64,000 bases of DNA from Todiramphus chloris collaris (lineage: Eukaryota; Chordata; Aves; Coraciiformes; Alcedinidae), in assembly GCA_025345505.1 (NCBI GenBank), contig JANVCC010000018.1, forward strand, positions 42,807,845 to 42,871,844. Reading direction: 5' to 3'. Below are positions 37,655-48,067 of this stretch, piece after piece. Numbering within the stretch: position 1 is the stretch's first letter; every line of letters begins with the position of its first letter. The notes under the pieces are model-generated. The model made no database searches and was not told the origin of the DNA. It was given only the letters and a program-made list of their open reading frames with translations. Made by a program: the position numbers and the translations under genes.

Positions 37655-38575
37655 TTGTCAGGATCTGTTTTCTATTCATCGTCATTCAATGCCTTTAACA
37701 GTGCTCTGGAAGAAAATATAAATCTTTAGCAGTAAAATTTACTAGTGACTCAAAGTTGGTGAAGTCCTAAATTAATGATAGAGGCAAGTCAGTTGAACAG
37801 AGCAATCTAGGTCACTTGATAAACTAGTGTCCTTTGAACATCAGAGGTAATTGATATTTCCAAATATGATGTAATGTATCTCAAAAAAAAAAAGAAAGAA
37901 ATAATAATTTTAGACTCACAAGATGCAAATCCCTTGGCCTGGACTGCACTGACCCTAAAAACCAAGTTAATACTCATGTTATATACCATGGCAAATCTCC
38001 CAGTCCAGTGCTTTGGCTGTGAGGAATAGTAAATTTAAAAGCAGAATATCAAACAGGGAAGTGAATTGCATCGAAACAGCACCACTGAGAACATTACTAG
38101 CATATTGTCCCCATTCCTTCAGTTGCTTCAAAAAAAGATGTAGGAAAAATGTGAAAAGAATCCAAAAAACTGTTATGATTCTTTCAGAATTATGGAATAT
38201 TCCACTCTGTGGTAAGAAATAAGATAATTCAGTTTGTCCAGTTTCTTCAAAGAAAGCTAAGGGCAAATTTATGATGCCTTATAAAGCTCTGCCTGTTGAA
38301 AAGAAGAAAACTTTGCCGGTAGCAGATGGCTCTCTAATGCAGCAGAGGCATAACCATCATAATCTGGAAACTTGATCTTCCAAATGTTCATTAGAAATAA
38401 AGGACAATTATTTAACAGTGCCACTACTTAACCAATTGAACAATTATAAAGGGTTATGGTAGACTTTTAAAAACCATGGAATATTTATTTGTTCATTGCA
38501 GAATTTACTTATTAATATCTCCAGGTAGCCCCTAGAAGTCTGAGGTTGGACAATCAGACCACTTCCATAAACGGA
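37655..38575 (+). mobile_element. ancient CR1/L3-like LINE copy
   Basis: This copy is much more diverged than the avian CR1s and follows the older amniote CR1 consensus. Recognisable blocks are 'gctctggaagaaaatataaa', 'ttactagtgactcaaagttg' (the RT catalytic box, read F-T-S-D at 37738-37749 where F-A-D-D is usual), 'gagcaatctaggtcacttg', 'tagaaataaaggacaat' and 'tttaacagtgccac..ttaaccaattgaacaatt' near 38389-38450. A final 'gaggttggacaatcaga' may be the 3' tail. It is in plus orientation, frames are destroyed by many indels, and an A-rich tract (about 37881-37892) has grown inside it. Limits are approximate. Confidence 0.75.
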
Positions 38576-39714
38576 TTAATCTCTTGCCTCCTCTTGTTGC
38601 CAAAAGAGTGATTTCTCTTTGTGCCATTGTGCATACCTTGGTGTATTAATCCAGGCTCTAAGAGATATCCATTGCTATTGGGTTGTTTGTTTGGTTGTTT
38701 GCGTGTTTTTTTTTTTTTTATTTCAATGTCATTTCAGTTTGAAGACCAATTGAGAATACAAGAATATGTTTTTTCTTAATACGTTGTGAGAAAATTAAGC
38801 CAAGGATTTTTTCAGGGAGGGTTGTGCCTTTCTGAAAGGAAAATTAATATATTGGATAGAGAATAATCAACTTCTAGACAATGGATCATTGTTTATCTGG
38901 TCAGGTGAGGAACGAGCTGTAATTCCCTTGGCATACAAATCCCCCTGCTCACAGCAGGCGCACTGAAAGGCAATTCCACTGAGAGCAAAAAGATGAGGGA
39001 GGTCTCTGTGTAACTTAAGCACACTCAGGTCACTTGACAAGTGCCACAGAAAAGACTAAGTTTGTCAGAGTACTGATGATGACGGTTTCCAAAGTTAAAG
39101 CATTCAGGAGGGTAGGTGTGGGTGATATAGCCCTGTGGTCCACTGAGGTGCCTGAACATACAAATAAACTTTGAAGCTGTCAGTCCCTTAAAGTTAGCTG
39201 AACAGTAACTGAGAGCTTGTCCTCTCACCCCTCAGCCCCACTCCCCTCTCCTCTTGTTACTAAGAACATGTTGCAAGACAAATCACTGTAGAGAGCCTAT
39301 CTTTTAATCAGGCTCTGAACTCTCCATATAACTGTGTGTTTGCTGGATTTGATTTTGGTTTGCATTTTCTTTTCCCTCCATAAAATACTCCAGGGATATC
39401 AGGTACCCAGTCCTCAATGGGTTGGTTGGTACTTGATGTCACTGGTCTCAGAGCTATTCACTGTGAATAATGTTTGGTCCTTTTTTATTTTAATTGCTGG
39501 AATGGCTGTGGATATAAGTTGCTCGACACAAAAGGGTGACAAATAATGATGAAAGACACTAGAGTGCTCTCATGTGTAGCTTGGACCAGAAGGAGAAAAG
39601 AGATTATTGCAGCTAAACTGATCACATGGAATTTGCTGGACCTGCCTGCTCCCACCCCCTCCAGCCCCTCTCCAGGAATAGTGCTCTTACAAGCTAAGAA
39701 AGACACAGTTGGCA

Positions 39715-39715
<1 letters not shown>

Positions 39716-39750
<35 letters not shown>

Positions 39751-39759
39751 GGGGGGGAA
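39716..39759. repeat. A31-GAG9 homopurine tract
   Basis: Thirty-one A are followed by GA, nine G and AA: 44 bases without a pyrimidine on the plus strand. It resembles a retroposon tail extended by slippage, yet no AATAAA or known element precedes it. Such tracts can form triplex DNA and cause assembly and polymerase errors, so the true length may differ. Confidence 0.9.
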
Positions 39760-39819
39760 TTATCCCATTAACAATGACCTTTAGAAATTTCAAGGACATA
39801 ACGCTGCCTTTGTGAAGTG

Positions 39820-40340
39820 TAAACAGATGCATTGTCAAATAGTTAAAGAACACAACAGAATTGCTCCTGGATCTGTCATTTACCTCCTCATGAACTGGAG
39901 CTCCAAACTGTAAAGAACTAGGAGGAAACCACGGCAGCATGATTATACAGTTAAAGAGACAAATACTTATGTTGGTCTTCTCAGCGATTGATATTTCTAT
40001 TATATTTTTAATTAACATTTTAATCCTTTAAAATCATTTTAATCCTCGGGAAGCATGTTACAGAGTGAAATTGTTGCTATGAAAAGTGTCAAACAGATAA
40101 TAGCTAAAATTAATGGTTTTGTGATATATCAAGTTTTCAAATTGTTCTTTTATTAAAAGAGCCTGACATTTTTCATTACAGCGAGCAGGGCTTTCTGAAT
40201 AAAAAGTGAGCATGTACCCCAGATTACAGAACATTTAACTATTTGCATGATAAAGTCCTCGTCCCAGTTTTCCTCCTGTTTGAAACTGCTGCCAATAGAC
40301 TAGATAAATATCTTTTGTGATGGCAAAGCTGACTGCAAAC
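39820..40340. promoter_or_regulatory. candidate homeodomain-rich enhancer
   Basis: The 12-bp sequence cattttaatcct is repeated exactly at 40016-40027 and 40035-40046, placing two TAATCC sites (bound by K50 homeodomain factors of the OTX/PITX/CRX type) 19 bases apart. A TTAATTAA site lies just upstream (40008-40015), and further A/T cores continue to about 40170. Several CpGs survive ('agcgattg', 'ctcggg', 'agcgagc'). No known element was identified; the call is from motif arrangement only. Confidence 0.28.
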
Positions 40341-41424
40341 CAAGGTATCCCAGACTCCTCCTCCTGCTCCTTCTTGTTTCTGCCAGGGCTCTTTGTAGCC
40401 CCCAAAGCCTTTTGTGAGGACAGGGCTCGCTGGGGGTGTTCGACTTGAGCTCTGCTCAGCTGATAGGCATTGCACACCCATGTCAGGGGCTGCTGTCCCT
40501 CCTTCTTGGCTCAGAGTGTCATTGGCGGTTTTCTCATTTAAGTGGTTAGAGGCAGCTTCTGAAAGGCTGTAACTCATAATAGGATAAATAACTGTGTGCA
40601 TAATTGTGAAAACACTTCAGTAAGTGGATCCAAGTTGCCGCAGACCTCATCTTTAGACCTTTCAAAACACACACGCACACACAATTCCTTCTTTCGCGGT
40701 CAAGCTCTTCCTTTCGAACATCTCTCAATAGTACGCACAGAAGCTGGCAACACACAAACTGTAAATCCCCTACTTACTGGGAGCCACCAATAGCTACATG
40801 TACAGATTGTGACCCATAGGAAATGAGCTCATTGTCTCAAAAATAAAATAACAAAGCAATTTCTCTAAGAACTAGCTTTTTCTTAAAATCACTTTGGTAT
40901 TTGGTCTTTAATACATCATCTTGTCAAACAACTGGTCCAGCAGTAAGCAGAGTCCTCTTTCTGTAGAAGTTTTACAATGTTTTACTTGGATGCAGTTACT
41001 CTGCAGGTTTTATTCTTTCTGCTTTTTATTCTTGAAACGAAGAGTAAAACATTTCCTGGGGTAAAAAAAGAATTCTGAAAAAGAGAGAATGAGTGATGTC
41101 ATTAAAAACTGTCGATTGCCAACAGATGTGCTACTGGGTAAGTGTTGGATTATGAGGGGCTTTTTGAAGAGCTCCACCTTTTGTGGTGGGAAGGACTGTG
41201 TAATAAGCTGAGTGTAATGAAACCACAAGTATTAAGCAGTCCAATATTTAATGTCTGGGGTCACCAATGAAGGCAGTGTATGAAACGTTGCAATGAAATA
41301 TTTCCCCAACCCACCCTACCTCTGGGTGTACAAAGCTCAATTAGGCACTCAAGTGAGACAGTCAGAGTTTGGAGATCTGTTTTAACAGAAACTTGCATAA
41401 ATACTTTAAATCATTGGGCTGATA

Positions 41425-41545
41425 CTCTAGGAGATGTGGTTTACTATCTGTCTCTGTTATTAACTTACTGAGAGCCCTTGGACACATCAGTTCCTCCTCT
41501 ATCCTTCTCCAAAGGATAAATATCATTTTGTTTCCCAGGGACACC
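41425..41545 (+). mobile_element. probable MIR-type SINE relic
   Basis: The order 'ctctgttattaacttactg', then 'gagcccttggacacatcagt', then 'cctcctctatcc' matches the MIR core ('ctctgcc actaactt..ctg', 'gaccttgggcaagtca', 'cctctct'). The match is degraded and rests on remembered consensus. No tRNA-like head is visible. Confidence 0.4.
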
Positions 41546-42234
41546 TTTGTGACTTGACATACATAGCCAATATGAAGCAGGCATGCTCTGGCTGGCTGTC
41601 CATGCTCACTTCTACACGCAGGGGACCCAGGCTTTGCAGGAGTTGTAACATAGAAGAGTGAGGGCAGCAAGCTGGGCACAAGAAATGCCCTCTTGGAGGG
41701 TACAATATCATGAAAGTGGAAGGACAAACAGCCAGATTCACATATAGTATCAGCCTGCTACCATTGCAAATGAAAATCCATCATAACCCAAACACATGCC
41801 CATGAAGTTGGAACTAGATTTTTCTCAGGGAGTTGCAGCATGACCAAAACCTTCAGACAAATCTAGACCATTTTAACCCTAACATGGAGCCATGTGCCAC
41901 ACTGGTATTTATGTCCAAGCAGCCTGAGCTGAATCTGCTCCAGATAGTTTTCTGATTAAGTTTTTTTTTTTCCTGTCAGAGTTGCTTGGTTTGACCTCAG
42001 GAGACATGTCTGGTTCAGGGTCCTGGCAGCAGAGTTGTTCTTGCCACCAGTGGTTCTGTGGAAGTCTGGCAAGTGGAAGCATCACCAAGTCCCAAGTTAA
42101 ACTGTGGAGCTGAGGGGCCAGCAGCAGGCTTCTTAGAGCTGGATTTTGGTATCCCCTACCCTTTCAAGGTCAATGCAGTGACCTTGAGGGCAGGCTACAA
42201 GGTCTGTTTATTTTCCCAGGCTGTCTCTTGCAGT

Positions 42235-42253
42235 GGGAGTGGGGCAGGGGGGG
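42235..42253 (+). other. G-quadruplex-capable motif
   Basis: GGG-AGT-GGGG-CA-G7 on the plus strand can supply four G-runs if the G7 run is split by one base. More G-runs follow to about 42302. The motif is about 1 kb upstream of the CpG island. Confidence 0.55.
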
Positions 42254-42807
42254 TGAGAATGGCAGGGAGAAGGTAGCATCCTTGTGGGGGGCAGGCGCCG
42301 GGAAGCTACTTCTGCTTGTGGCCATACACAGCTTACACCCTAGTGTAAAACTTATTAAGACACTTTCTGTATTAAATAATAAACACTTATACATTGAAAT
42401 CAGGCCACAAAATAAAAAGTGGTATAAATACAATATTGCTAATAGTAAAATACTTTTTTTTTACTTAGACGGAAATTATTCTAAAATCAAAATGAGGGAA
42501 TAGCGATGTGTTGGCTTAAAAAACATTAAAAATCCATTTTTTTCTCACAAAAAGTATGTGTAAGCTGTAAATCCTGATACACATTAATTAAATTCACTTT
42601 AATTCACACATTAATTTCACTTTTAGAAAACAGCAGTGCAAATTTTCTTTAATCTGTGATTCTTAACTTAACTTGGGGGGAGGAGGAATTTCTTGATTCC
42701 CAGCAAAGATCTTTCTTGCGTCTGAACTCCAGACCCTTCCTCTTTATTTCTTTGTACAGATAAAGAAATGTGAGGGGTTTGAATGCTGGAAATAAATTAA
42801 TTAATTT

Positions 42808-42883
42808 AAAAAAAAAAAAAAAAAGGAAAGAAAGGAAAAAAAACACAGAGAAAAAAAAAAAAAAAAAAAAAAAAAAAGAAAAG
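42808..42883. repeat. double poly-A, purine-rich tract
   Basis: An A17 run (42808-42824), then ggaaagaaagg-type purines, a short 'cac' interruption and an A27 run (42851-42877). It immediately precedes the CpG-island region and may behave as a nucleosome-excluding element. No SINE body is attached that I can recognise. Confidence 0.88.
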
Positions 42884-43289
42884 CCGCCTTCTTTGTGTCC
42901 TTATCTCTCCTGATGTGTGTTACATGTTGCAGCAAAGAGCAGGGGCGCTGAAGCTGAGCCCAGAAATCCGACTGGATTTGACGACGCCCCCAGTAAACAG
43001 TGTGGCACAAAAGTCCATTGTGCTATGAGATAACTGCGGGGCTGAATGGGGGAGGCTGTCACGGGGGGGATTGTTGGGCCAGTCACCATCAGATCACAGT
43101 CGAGGCCTGAATTCCTTTATGGTTCATCAGGGCCTGTTGGTACCACAGAAAGTGTCATGATCCTTTTTTTTTCACTGGGGCCAGATGGTGTCCTTTTTTG
43201 AGGCCTTCCTAATGCCCGGTTTTCCACATGTAAAACTCCTGGGAAAATGACCTAACTCACAGCTGCTTAGTGAGGCTTGAGCAGGTCTT
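42884..43289. other. upstream flank of the CpG island
   Basis: No gene is seen. The stretch is richer in CpG and GC than the window average ('aagccgcctt', 'ggggcgctgaag', 'tgacgacgcccc') and rises into the island. It may be a proximal regulatory part of the same promoter region. Confidence 0.45.
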
Positions 43290-43760
43290 TAGAAAGACTT
43301 CTGTCAGGAACAAGGCGGTCGTACCACTCTAGGGGAGCAGGGGGAGGCCGCTGCCGCAAACCAAACCCTCCCTGGCTATATTTAAGCGGAAATAAAAACG
43401 TGCCTCCGCCAGCGCCAGCCCGCACGGGCCGCGGCCGTGGCGGGGAAGGTAACGTCACCAAGCTGCCAACTGCTGGGAGGGGCCGCGGTGCCGCCGGCGG
43501 CCGTTGTCCCTTCCCCGGTGAGCAGATGGCCTGAATAAAAATGTAGGCTGCGGTCCAGAAGGGTCGGGAGAGGACAAAAAGTGAGAGGTTCCCCGGACCG
43601 CAGCCAGCCGCCCGGGGAGAGGGGAGGGACCCGCTGCTGAAAGGGGTGAGGGAAAGTGGAAACTTTTGATGTCGATAGGGTCATGTCTGCCAGCACGCTG
43701 AACGGTTCCCCAAGGAACGGCCCTGCCGCAGGTGTGATGCTTATCAAGTCCGAAGCCTGT
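43290..43760. promoter_or_regulatory. CpG island, probable orphan promoter
   Basis: By hand count about 24 CpGs lie in the 240 bases 43381-43620, close to the number expected from base composition, while the rest of the window is strongly CpG-depleted. On the plus strand there is a TATA-like tatatttaa (43377-43385), a CRE-like taacgtca (43450-43457) and a strong splice-donor match CCCCG|GTGAGC (cut after 43517), compatible with a short non-coding first exon starting near 43410. CpG islands mark unmethylated promoters in birds. No coding exon is recognised: frames on both strands across the island are proline/arginine/glycine-rich products of GC content. Direction of transcription is uncertain; plus is favoured by the TATA-like box and donor. 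Confidence 0.65.
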
Positions 43761-46599
43761 TATATTAATAAAATAATGCCTGTCCAGAGGAGCTCTCTCA
43801 AGGCGGCAAGGGATGTAAAGCTGAAAATCTTCCATGGTGGTGCTTATTTTCCCCAATCAAGGCATTAGCAATAATTATCTTGATAACTTTTAGCCGCAGT
43901 CATTGACCTTTTAGCCTCCATCGTACATCACTGTATCGGGATGTTTTCACTTGCCTGGCTTTGCCAGGGAATTTTTTGTCATGGGTTTATGAAAGCATCA
44001 GTATCTGCCCTTTGCAGCTGAAGCACTTTGTTTCCAGCATTACTTTTGTTTAGTCTTTCAGTGTATCTGCAGATATTTCAAGACCCACTACACCTATCCT
44101 ACAACTTCTTCCATGGTATTTTTCAAAAGCCTGCACATAAATAATCTCAGTAAAAATATTATCAGCCAATTTTATTTTACTTGTTCTGTGACCATTTTAA
44201 TTCCAGTGTTAAATACATTTCCCCTCATATATTTTAAAGTTTAAAGTGAATGTGGGAAACTCCAATAGCATTTCTTTCTTGGACATGGCCATCTGAGCAC
44301 TTAAACAGAAATGGATGAAAAGTAGCTATAATTGTTCAGGGGAAATTGTGTAGGGAAGAGGCTCTCATAAAAATGTTATATTTTTTCAGTTAAAACCTGA
44401 AAGACAAAAATGAACAATTGTGCTAAAACTCTTTCAGTGCTGATACTTTAAAAACTAAATTTAGTTTCAAATATTTAATTTCTGAAAAAAAAAAATAACC
44501 AGAAAGATGCTTACCCCAACATTTTCCATTTTCAGACTTGCAGAGAACACTTCTATGAATGTTATTCTTTTTTTTCTTGCTAAAACCTTTTATTTCACAT
44601 TTTTTCTAGTTCAAGCAGAATCCCAATCCTCTTTTTTTTTATTTTGCAGTCAGATCTGAGTGCAAAAGAAATACACCATTTGATCTCAGGTAGGTATTGT
44701 TCAAAGGTTTCTTTCAGCGCTTGTTAAGAATACAAGTTAACTTTGTTACAGAATATACATCCAGGGCATAGAAAGATGATACAAAAGAAAACAAGTAATT
44801 TTTCAATCTCACCATCTCAGCTAAAAGAATAAAAGATGGAAGAATCATATGTAAAGATGCTCCTGGTTGCTCAGAGAAGGGTAGTTTTTTTGGTTCTGTG
44901 TGGGTATGAAACTTAAACAATCCAAAAGTGTTTGGTCATCGTCATTCTAGAACATCTGCCTTTGACCCAAAAACTACTGACATCCATGAGTTTCATTTCT
45001 CTTTGGTAACTTGCAGATTATTGATTTTATCGTTTGCCTGACATTTCACAGTGCATTGCCTCACTTACAGAAATGTTCAGCATTTACGCTGTGATGTGAA
45101 CTGTCATAAAGTGAGGTAACATTCCATAAAATCCTAAGGGGAAAAACACTTTGATGAGATGCAGTCCAACTTGGAAGGACTGTATTTTTTCTCCAGCCAT
45201 TCTAGATGCACTCACCCCGAAAAAGCACATTGCAGAAGGGACAAGATAATTTTAAATAAAGAATGCTGTTCAAAAGGAAAAAAGGAAGAGGATGAAATCT
45301 TTTCTTATAACATGAACAAGAATCATTGTATGTAAAAAGGAGTAAAAATGCACATGTATTTGCTGTGTTCTGTTTTCAGCAGAACAATTAAGTTCAAGAG
45401 AAACAGCTTGTGCTTTACATTTTTGATCTGCTCCCTTCCTCTTCTTTCTTGCTTTAAAATGTATCACTCGGCCTGAATACCCCCAAGAAATCAGGCAGAG
45501 ACGTCCAGCACATACTTAGGGTCTGTGTCTTGCAACAGAAGGAGACCGAGAAAGAGAGCCAGCCCTTCTCCTGCTGGGTCAGTCACATGCAGTCAGGCTT
45601 TTGCATAGAGCTAGCCTTCTGTCTCCTTCCTTTCAGGGACAGAGTAACATTTTGTAGTGACACAAAGAAATTCTTCCCTCTCTTGATCATAAAGACCCGC
45701 AGCACTAGATCCTTTTTATCAACTGCTCTTTTCTCATAGGATATGATATATTTTATTTACATATGAATTGATCGGTTTGTGTAGAAAACTTGGAAAGCTC
45801 AGTGGTTCAGAAAAATATAAACCACACTACTTGTAGTCGTTGCTGAAACTTGAAGAAAACAGCTATCATGCTGCTCTGCTGAACTCTCCATAATCTGTGT
45901 CCTACCCATTATACATGTTAGTATTGTGCAGGGCTCATGGATGGGATGTAATTAGTTGGATTTTGTGAGTGACAAAGCAGAGAAACAAGCTACAATGAAA
46001 TTGCAACCACAGATGAAATCACAGTATTTGTCCCCATTTTCTATCTTTTTGGAAAAAGATGCCTGTAAAATGCTCAGCTTTTCACTGCCTTTGAAAGTGA
46101 CTGTGCAGTTTGTGACAACCTGCAGACACATCATAGTAAGTTTTCAAAATCTCTCATCTGTACCTATAAGTTTGCATACTACACCAAAATGCATTTCCTT
46201 CCAGATTCTGCTGTCATTTCTTCTACTTTCTGTATGTTCCTATTAGCACAATGCAACTTACCAACAACTGCGTGGCTTGTAGTGTAGTAGAAACTATGAC
46301 AAAAATAAATGATGGGGAGATTTTCTGGCTTCATGAGTTTTCTTCCTAGACCACTCAGAATCTCGCAGTTTCTCTTGGACTTGTAATTGAGAAGCACCAA
46401 ATGAAATTACTGGGCACAATTATAAGGCAAATAAAAGTACTCCTTTGCACATGATGTTCCTGGGCTCCTTGTACCACCTAACTCCTCCCTAGGTTGTGTA
46501 AGCCAGATCAGTTCAAAATGCAACTACATAAACCAGGAAAGAAAAGTCCAGTGGATACAACGTATGTGTCAGGAAATACCTAAATTATAGATAGCTGAA
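43761..46599. other. downstream flank of the CpG island and unique stretch
   Basis: The first 230 bases keep scattered CpGs ('gccgcag', 'catcgtac', 'atcggg') in AT-rich sequence and include an inverted GATA pair, ttatcttgataa (43875-43886). A 61-codon frame opened by an ATG at 43683 ends at 43868 and has no homology I recognise. Beyond about 44000 the DNA is ordinary AT-rich sequence without genes. Confidence 0.5.
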
Positions 46600-46745
46600 A
46601 AGTGGAGAGACTCTACCATGGGAAGGGTCACTCCGTGCTGTTCTCCTCATAATCTTTCCCTAAGCAGTTATTACTAGACACTGTCAGGGACAGGAGCAGA
46701 AGGACCTTTGGTCTGACTCAGTACAGCTGTTGTCTTGTTCGTCTT
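46600..46745 (+). mobile_element. 3' tail of an old CR1-type LINE
   Basis: The sequence 'cactgtcagggacaggagc' followed by 'aaggacctttggtctgactc' and 'agtacagctgttgtcttgtt' follows the 3' UTR end of old sauropsid CR1 elements, in which a 'gatggacctttggtctgacc' block precedes 'cagtatggc..ttcttatg'. Upstream, 'gctgttctcctcataatc' also fits. It is plus-strand, strongly diverged and contains no ORF2. The 5' limit is uncertain. Confidence 0.65.
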
Positions 46746-47634
46746 TTCTTATTTTATTCCAGCAACAAAGTCTATTTTTATTCTTCTCCCTAGAACTGTG
46801 GCCAGCATGCTGGAAAGGATTTTACTAGGAATCCAGACTGCTGTGACCCTGTTTGTGGTACTCACAGGGGCCTTTCTTTTCTTTCTTCTTCTGCACAAGG
46901 AAGCTCTGTCAGAGGCATTCTCTGTCTTCCCCAGCTCAGGATGCTGAAATACATTACAATCAAGTGGCAATTTACTCCTGGGCCTTGGTATGTCGTAACA
47001 TGTGGTAGTTCAACACCTATGTAAAAAGTAAGGATGGCTCCTCACCAGAATATGTGTGTCACCAGATATCCTATACTGAGACCTTTAAAAAATGCACTTA
47101 TTTAATTCATAGGAATGACACCTCTTAAAATAACCCTAGTGTGTAAGATTCCTTTCCTTTCTGCTGACATGGATATCACTGTGGGAAATTAGGAGTCTGA
47201 ATATCATGGTTAAAATCCATCATAAATGTGTGGACCTAGTGTGGGAAATGCAAAATAACTAACCTTCATATGCTGAGTCCTCACTCGGTCCAAGCAGAGG
47301 ACCAGGCTTAAATTCTGTTTTAGCCTTGTTTCCCATCTCACATTTATGGCAAAAGCCCACATCTAGCAGGGAACATCATTCATTACATGATAAAACCATT
47401 CAGTTTTATTCGTAGAAGACAATGGTTATAGGATGTGATGTTGACTGCCTCACTAGCAACTTTGCAAGACACTCAAGATATGTATCAGTAGTACACACTT
47501 CTGTTGTGTGCTGGAGATAGATTAGCTACAGGACTCTATCTAAATTTGCTCTTTTCTAGGACTCCGGGGGGGGAATTAAACTCCGTACTGTGAGCAGCCT
47601 GCAGTAGACTGCAAACTGAGAGCCACAAACTCAG
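46746..47634. other. unique stretch with a small hydrophobic ORF
   Basis: Nothing here matches a known gene. An ATG at 46807 with A at -3 opens a 46-codon frame ending at 46947. Its residues 5-29 form an uninterrupted hydrophobic segment, preceded by MLER and followed by HKEALSEAF. A pyrimidine-rich acceptor-like sequence (ttcttctccctag) ends at 46793. It could be a microprotein exon, but a chance frame is more likely. Confidence 0.4.
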
Positions 47635-48067
47635 AGCCACAAAGATGACTAAGGGAGTGGAGCATCTCCCTTATGAGGAAAGGCTGAGGGAGCTGGGTCT
47701 CTTTAGCTTGGAGAAGAGGATACTGAAGGGTGACCTCATTAATGTTTATAAGCACATAAAGGGCAAGTGTAAGGAGGATGGAGCCAGGCTCTTCACTGTT
47801 ATGTCCCATGATAGGACAAGGGGCAACGGGTGCAAGCTGGAACATAGGAGGTTCCGCAGAAACATAAGGAAAACCTTTTTCACAGTGAGGGTGACAGAGC
47901 ACTGGAACAGGCTGTCCAGAATGGTTGTGGAGTCTCCTTCTCTGGAGACATTTAAAACCCGTCTGGACGTGTTCTTATGTGACCTGCTCTATGTGATCCT
48001 GCTCTGGCAGGGGGATCGGACTAGCTGATCTTTTGAGGTCCCTTCCAATGCTTAACATTCTGTGACT
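47635..48067 (+). mobile_element. CR1 LINE 3' end, best preserved
   Basis: A plus-strand avian CR1 copy, truncated to the last roughly 430 bases. It opens at 'gccacaaagatgactaag' and ends at 'aacattctgtgac', near the usual terminus. The internal blocks 'tcccttatgaggaaaggctg', 'cactggaacaggctgtcc' and 'tcctgctctggcaggggga' are close to what I remember of the avian consensus. It is less diverged than the copies at 18171 and 28985. The G8 run just upstream (47567-47574) is outside the element. Confidence 0.95.
47645..48028 (+). pseudogene. CR1 ORF2 C-terminal fragment, frame open
   Basis: This fragment encodes 127 residues of the C-terminal tail of the CR1 replicase, beginning [20 protein letters not shown] and containing [37 protein letters not shown] and [11 protein letters not shown]. 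The tail follows the reverse transcriptase domain; its role in the LINE is not settled. There is no promoter, endonuclease or RT domain, so it is a fossil. The frame is open throughout, which indicates fairly few indels rather than function. The first Met is the natural internal Met of the tail and not a translation start. Confidence 0.88.

Larger units (their letters stand above)
38576..42807. other. mostly unique non-coding stretch
   Basis: No gene is recognised. The 177-codon minus-strand frame at 39485-40018 reads through the long A-tract as a phenylalanine run and is an artefact. This stretch contains an A31 tract (39716-39746), a candidate homeodomain-rich element (39820-40340), a MIR-like relic (41425-41545) and a G-rich motif at 42235-42253. 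Confidence 0.55.

Noticed and set aside
39485-40018. 177-codon minus-strand open frame
   Set aside because: It reads the A31 tract as a phenylalanine run and has no domain; length comes from low-complexity DNA.
43382-43856. Two overlapping minus-strand frames of 121 and 133 codons over the CpG island
   Set aside because: GC-rich DNA lacks stop codons; both frames are Pro/Arg/Gly-rich and overlap in different frames with no homology.
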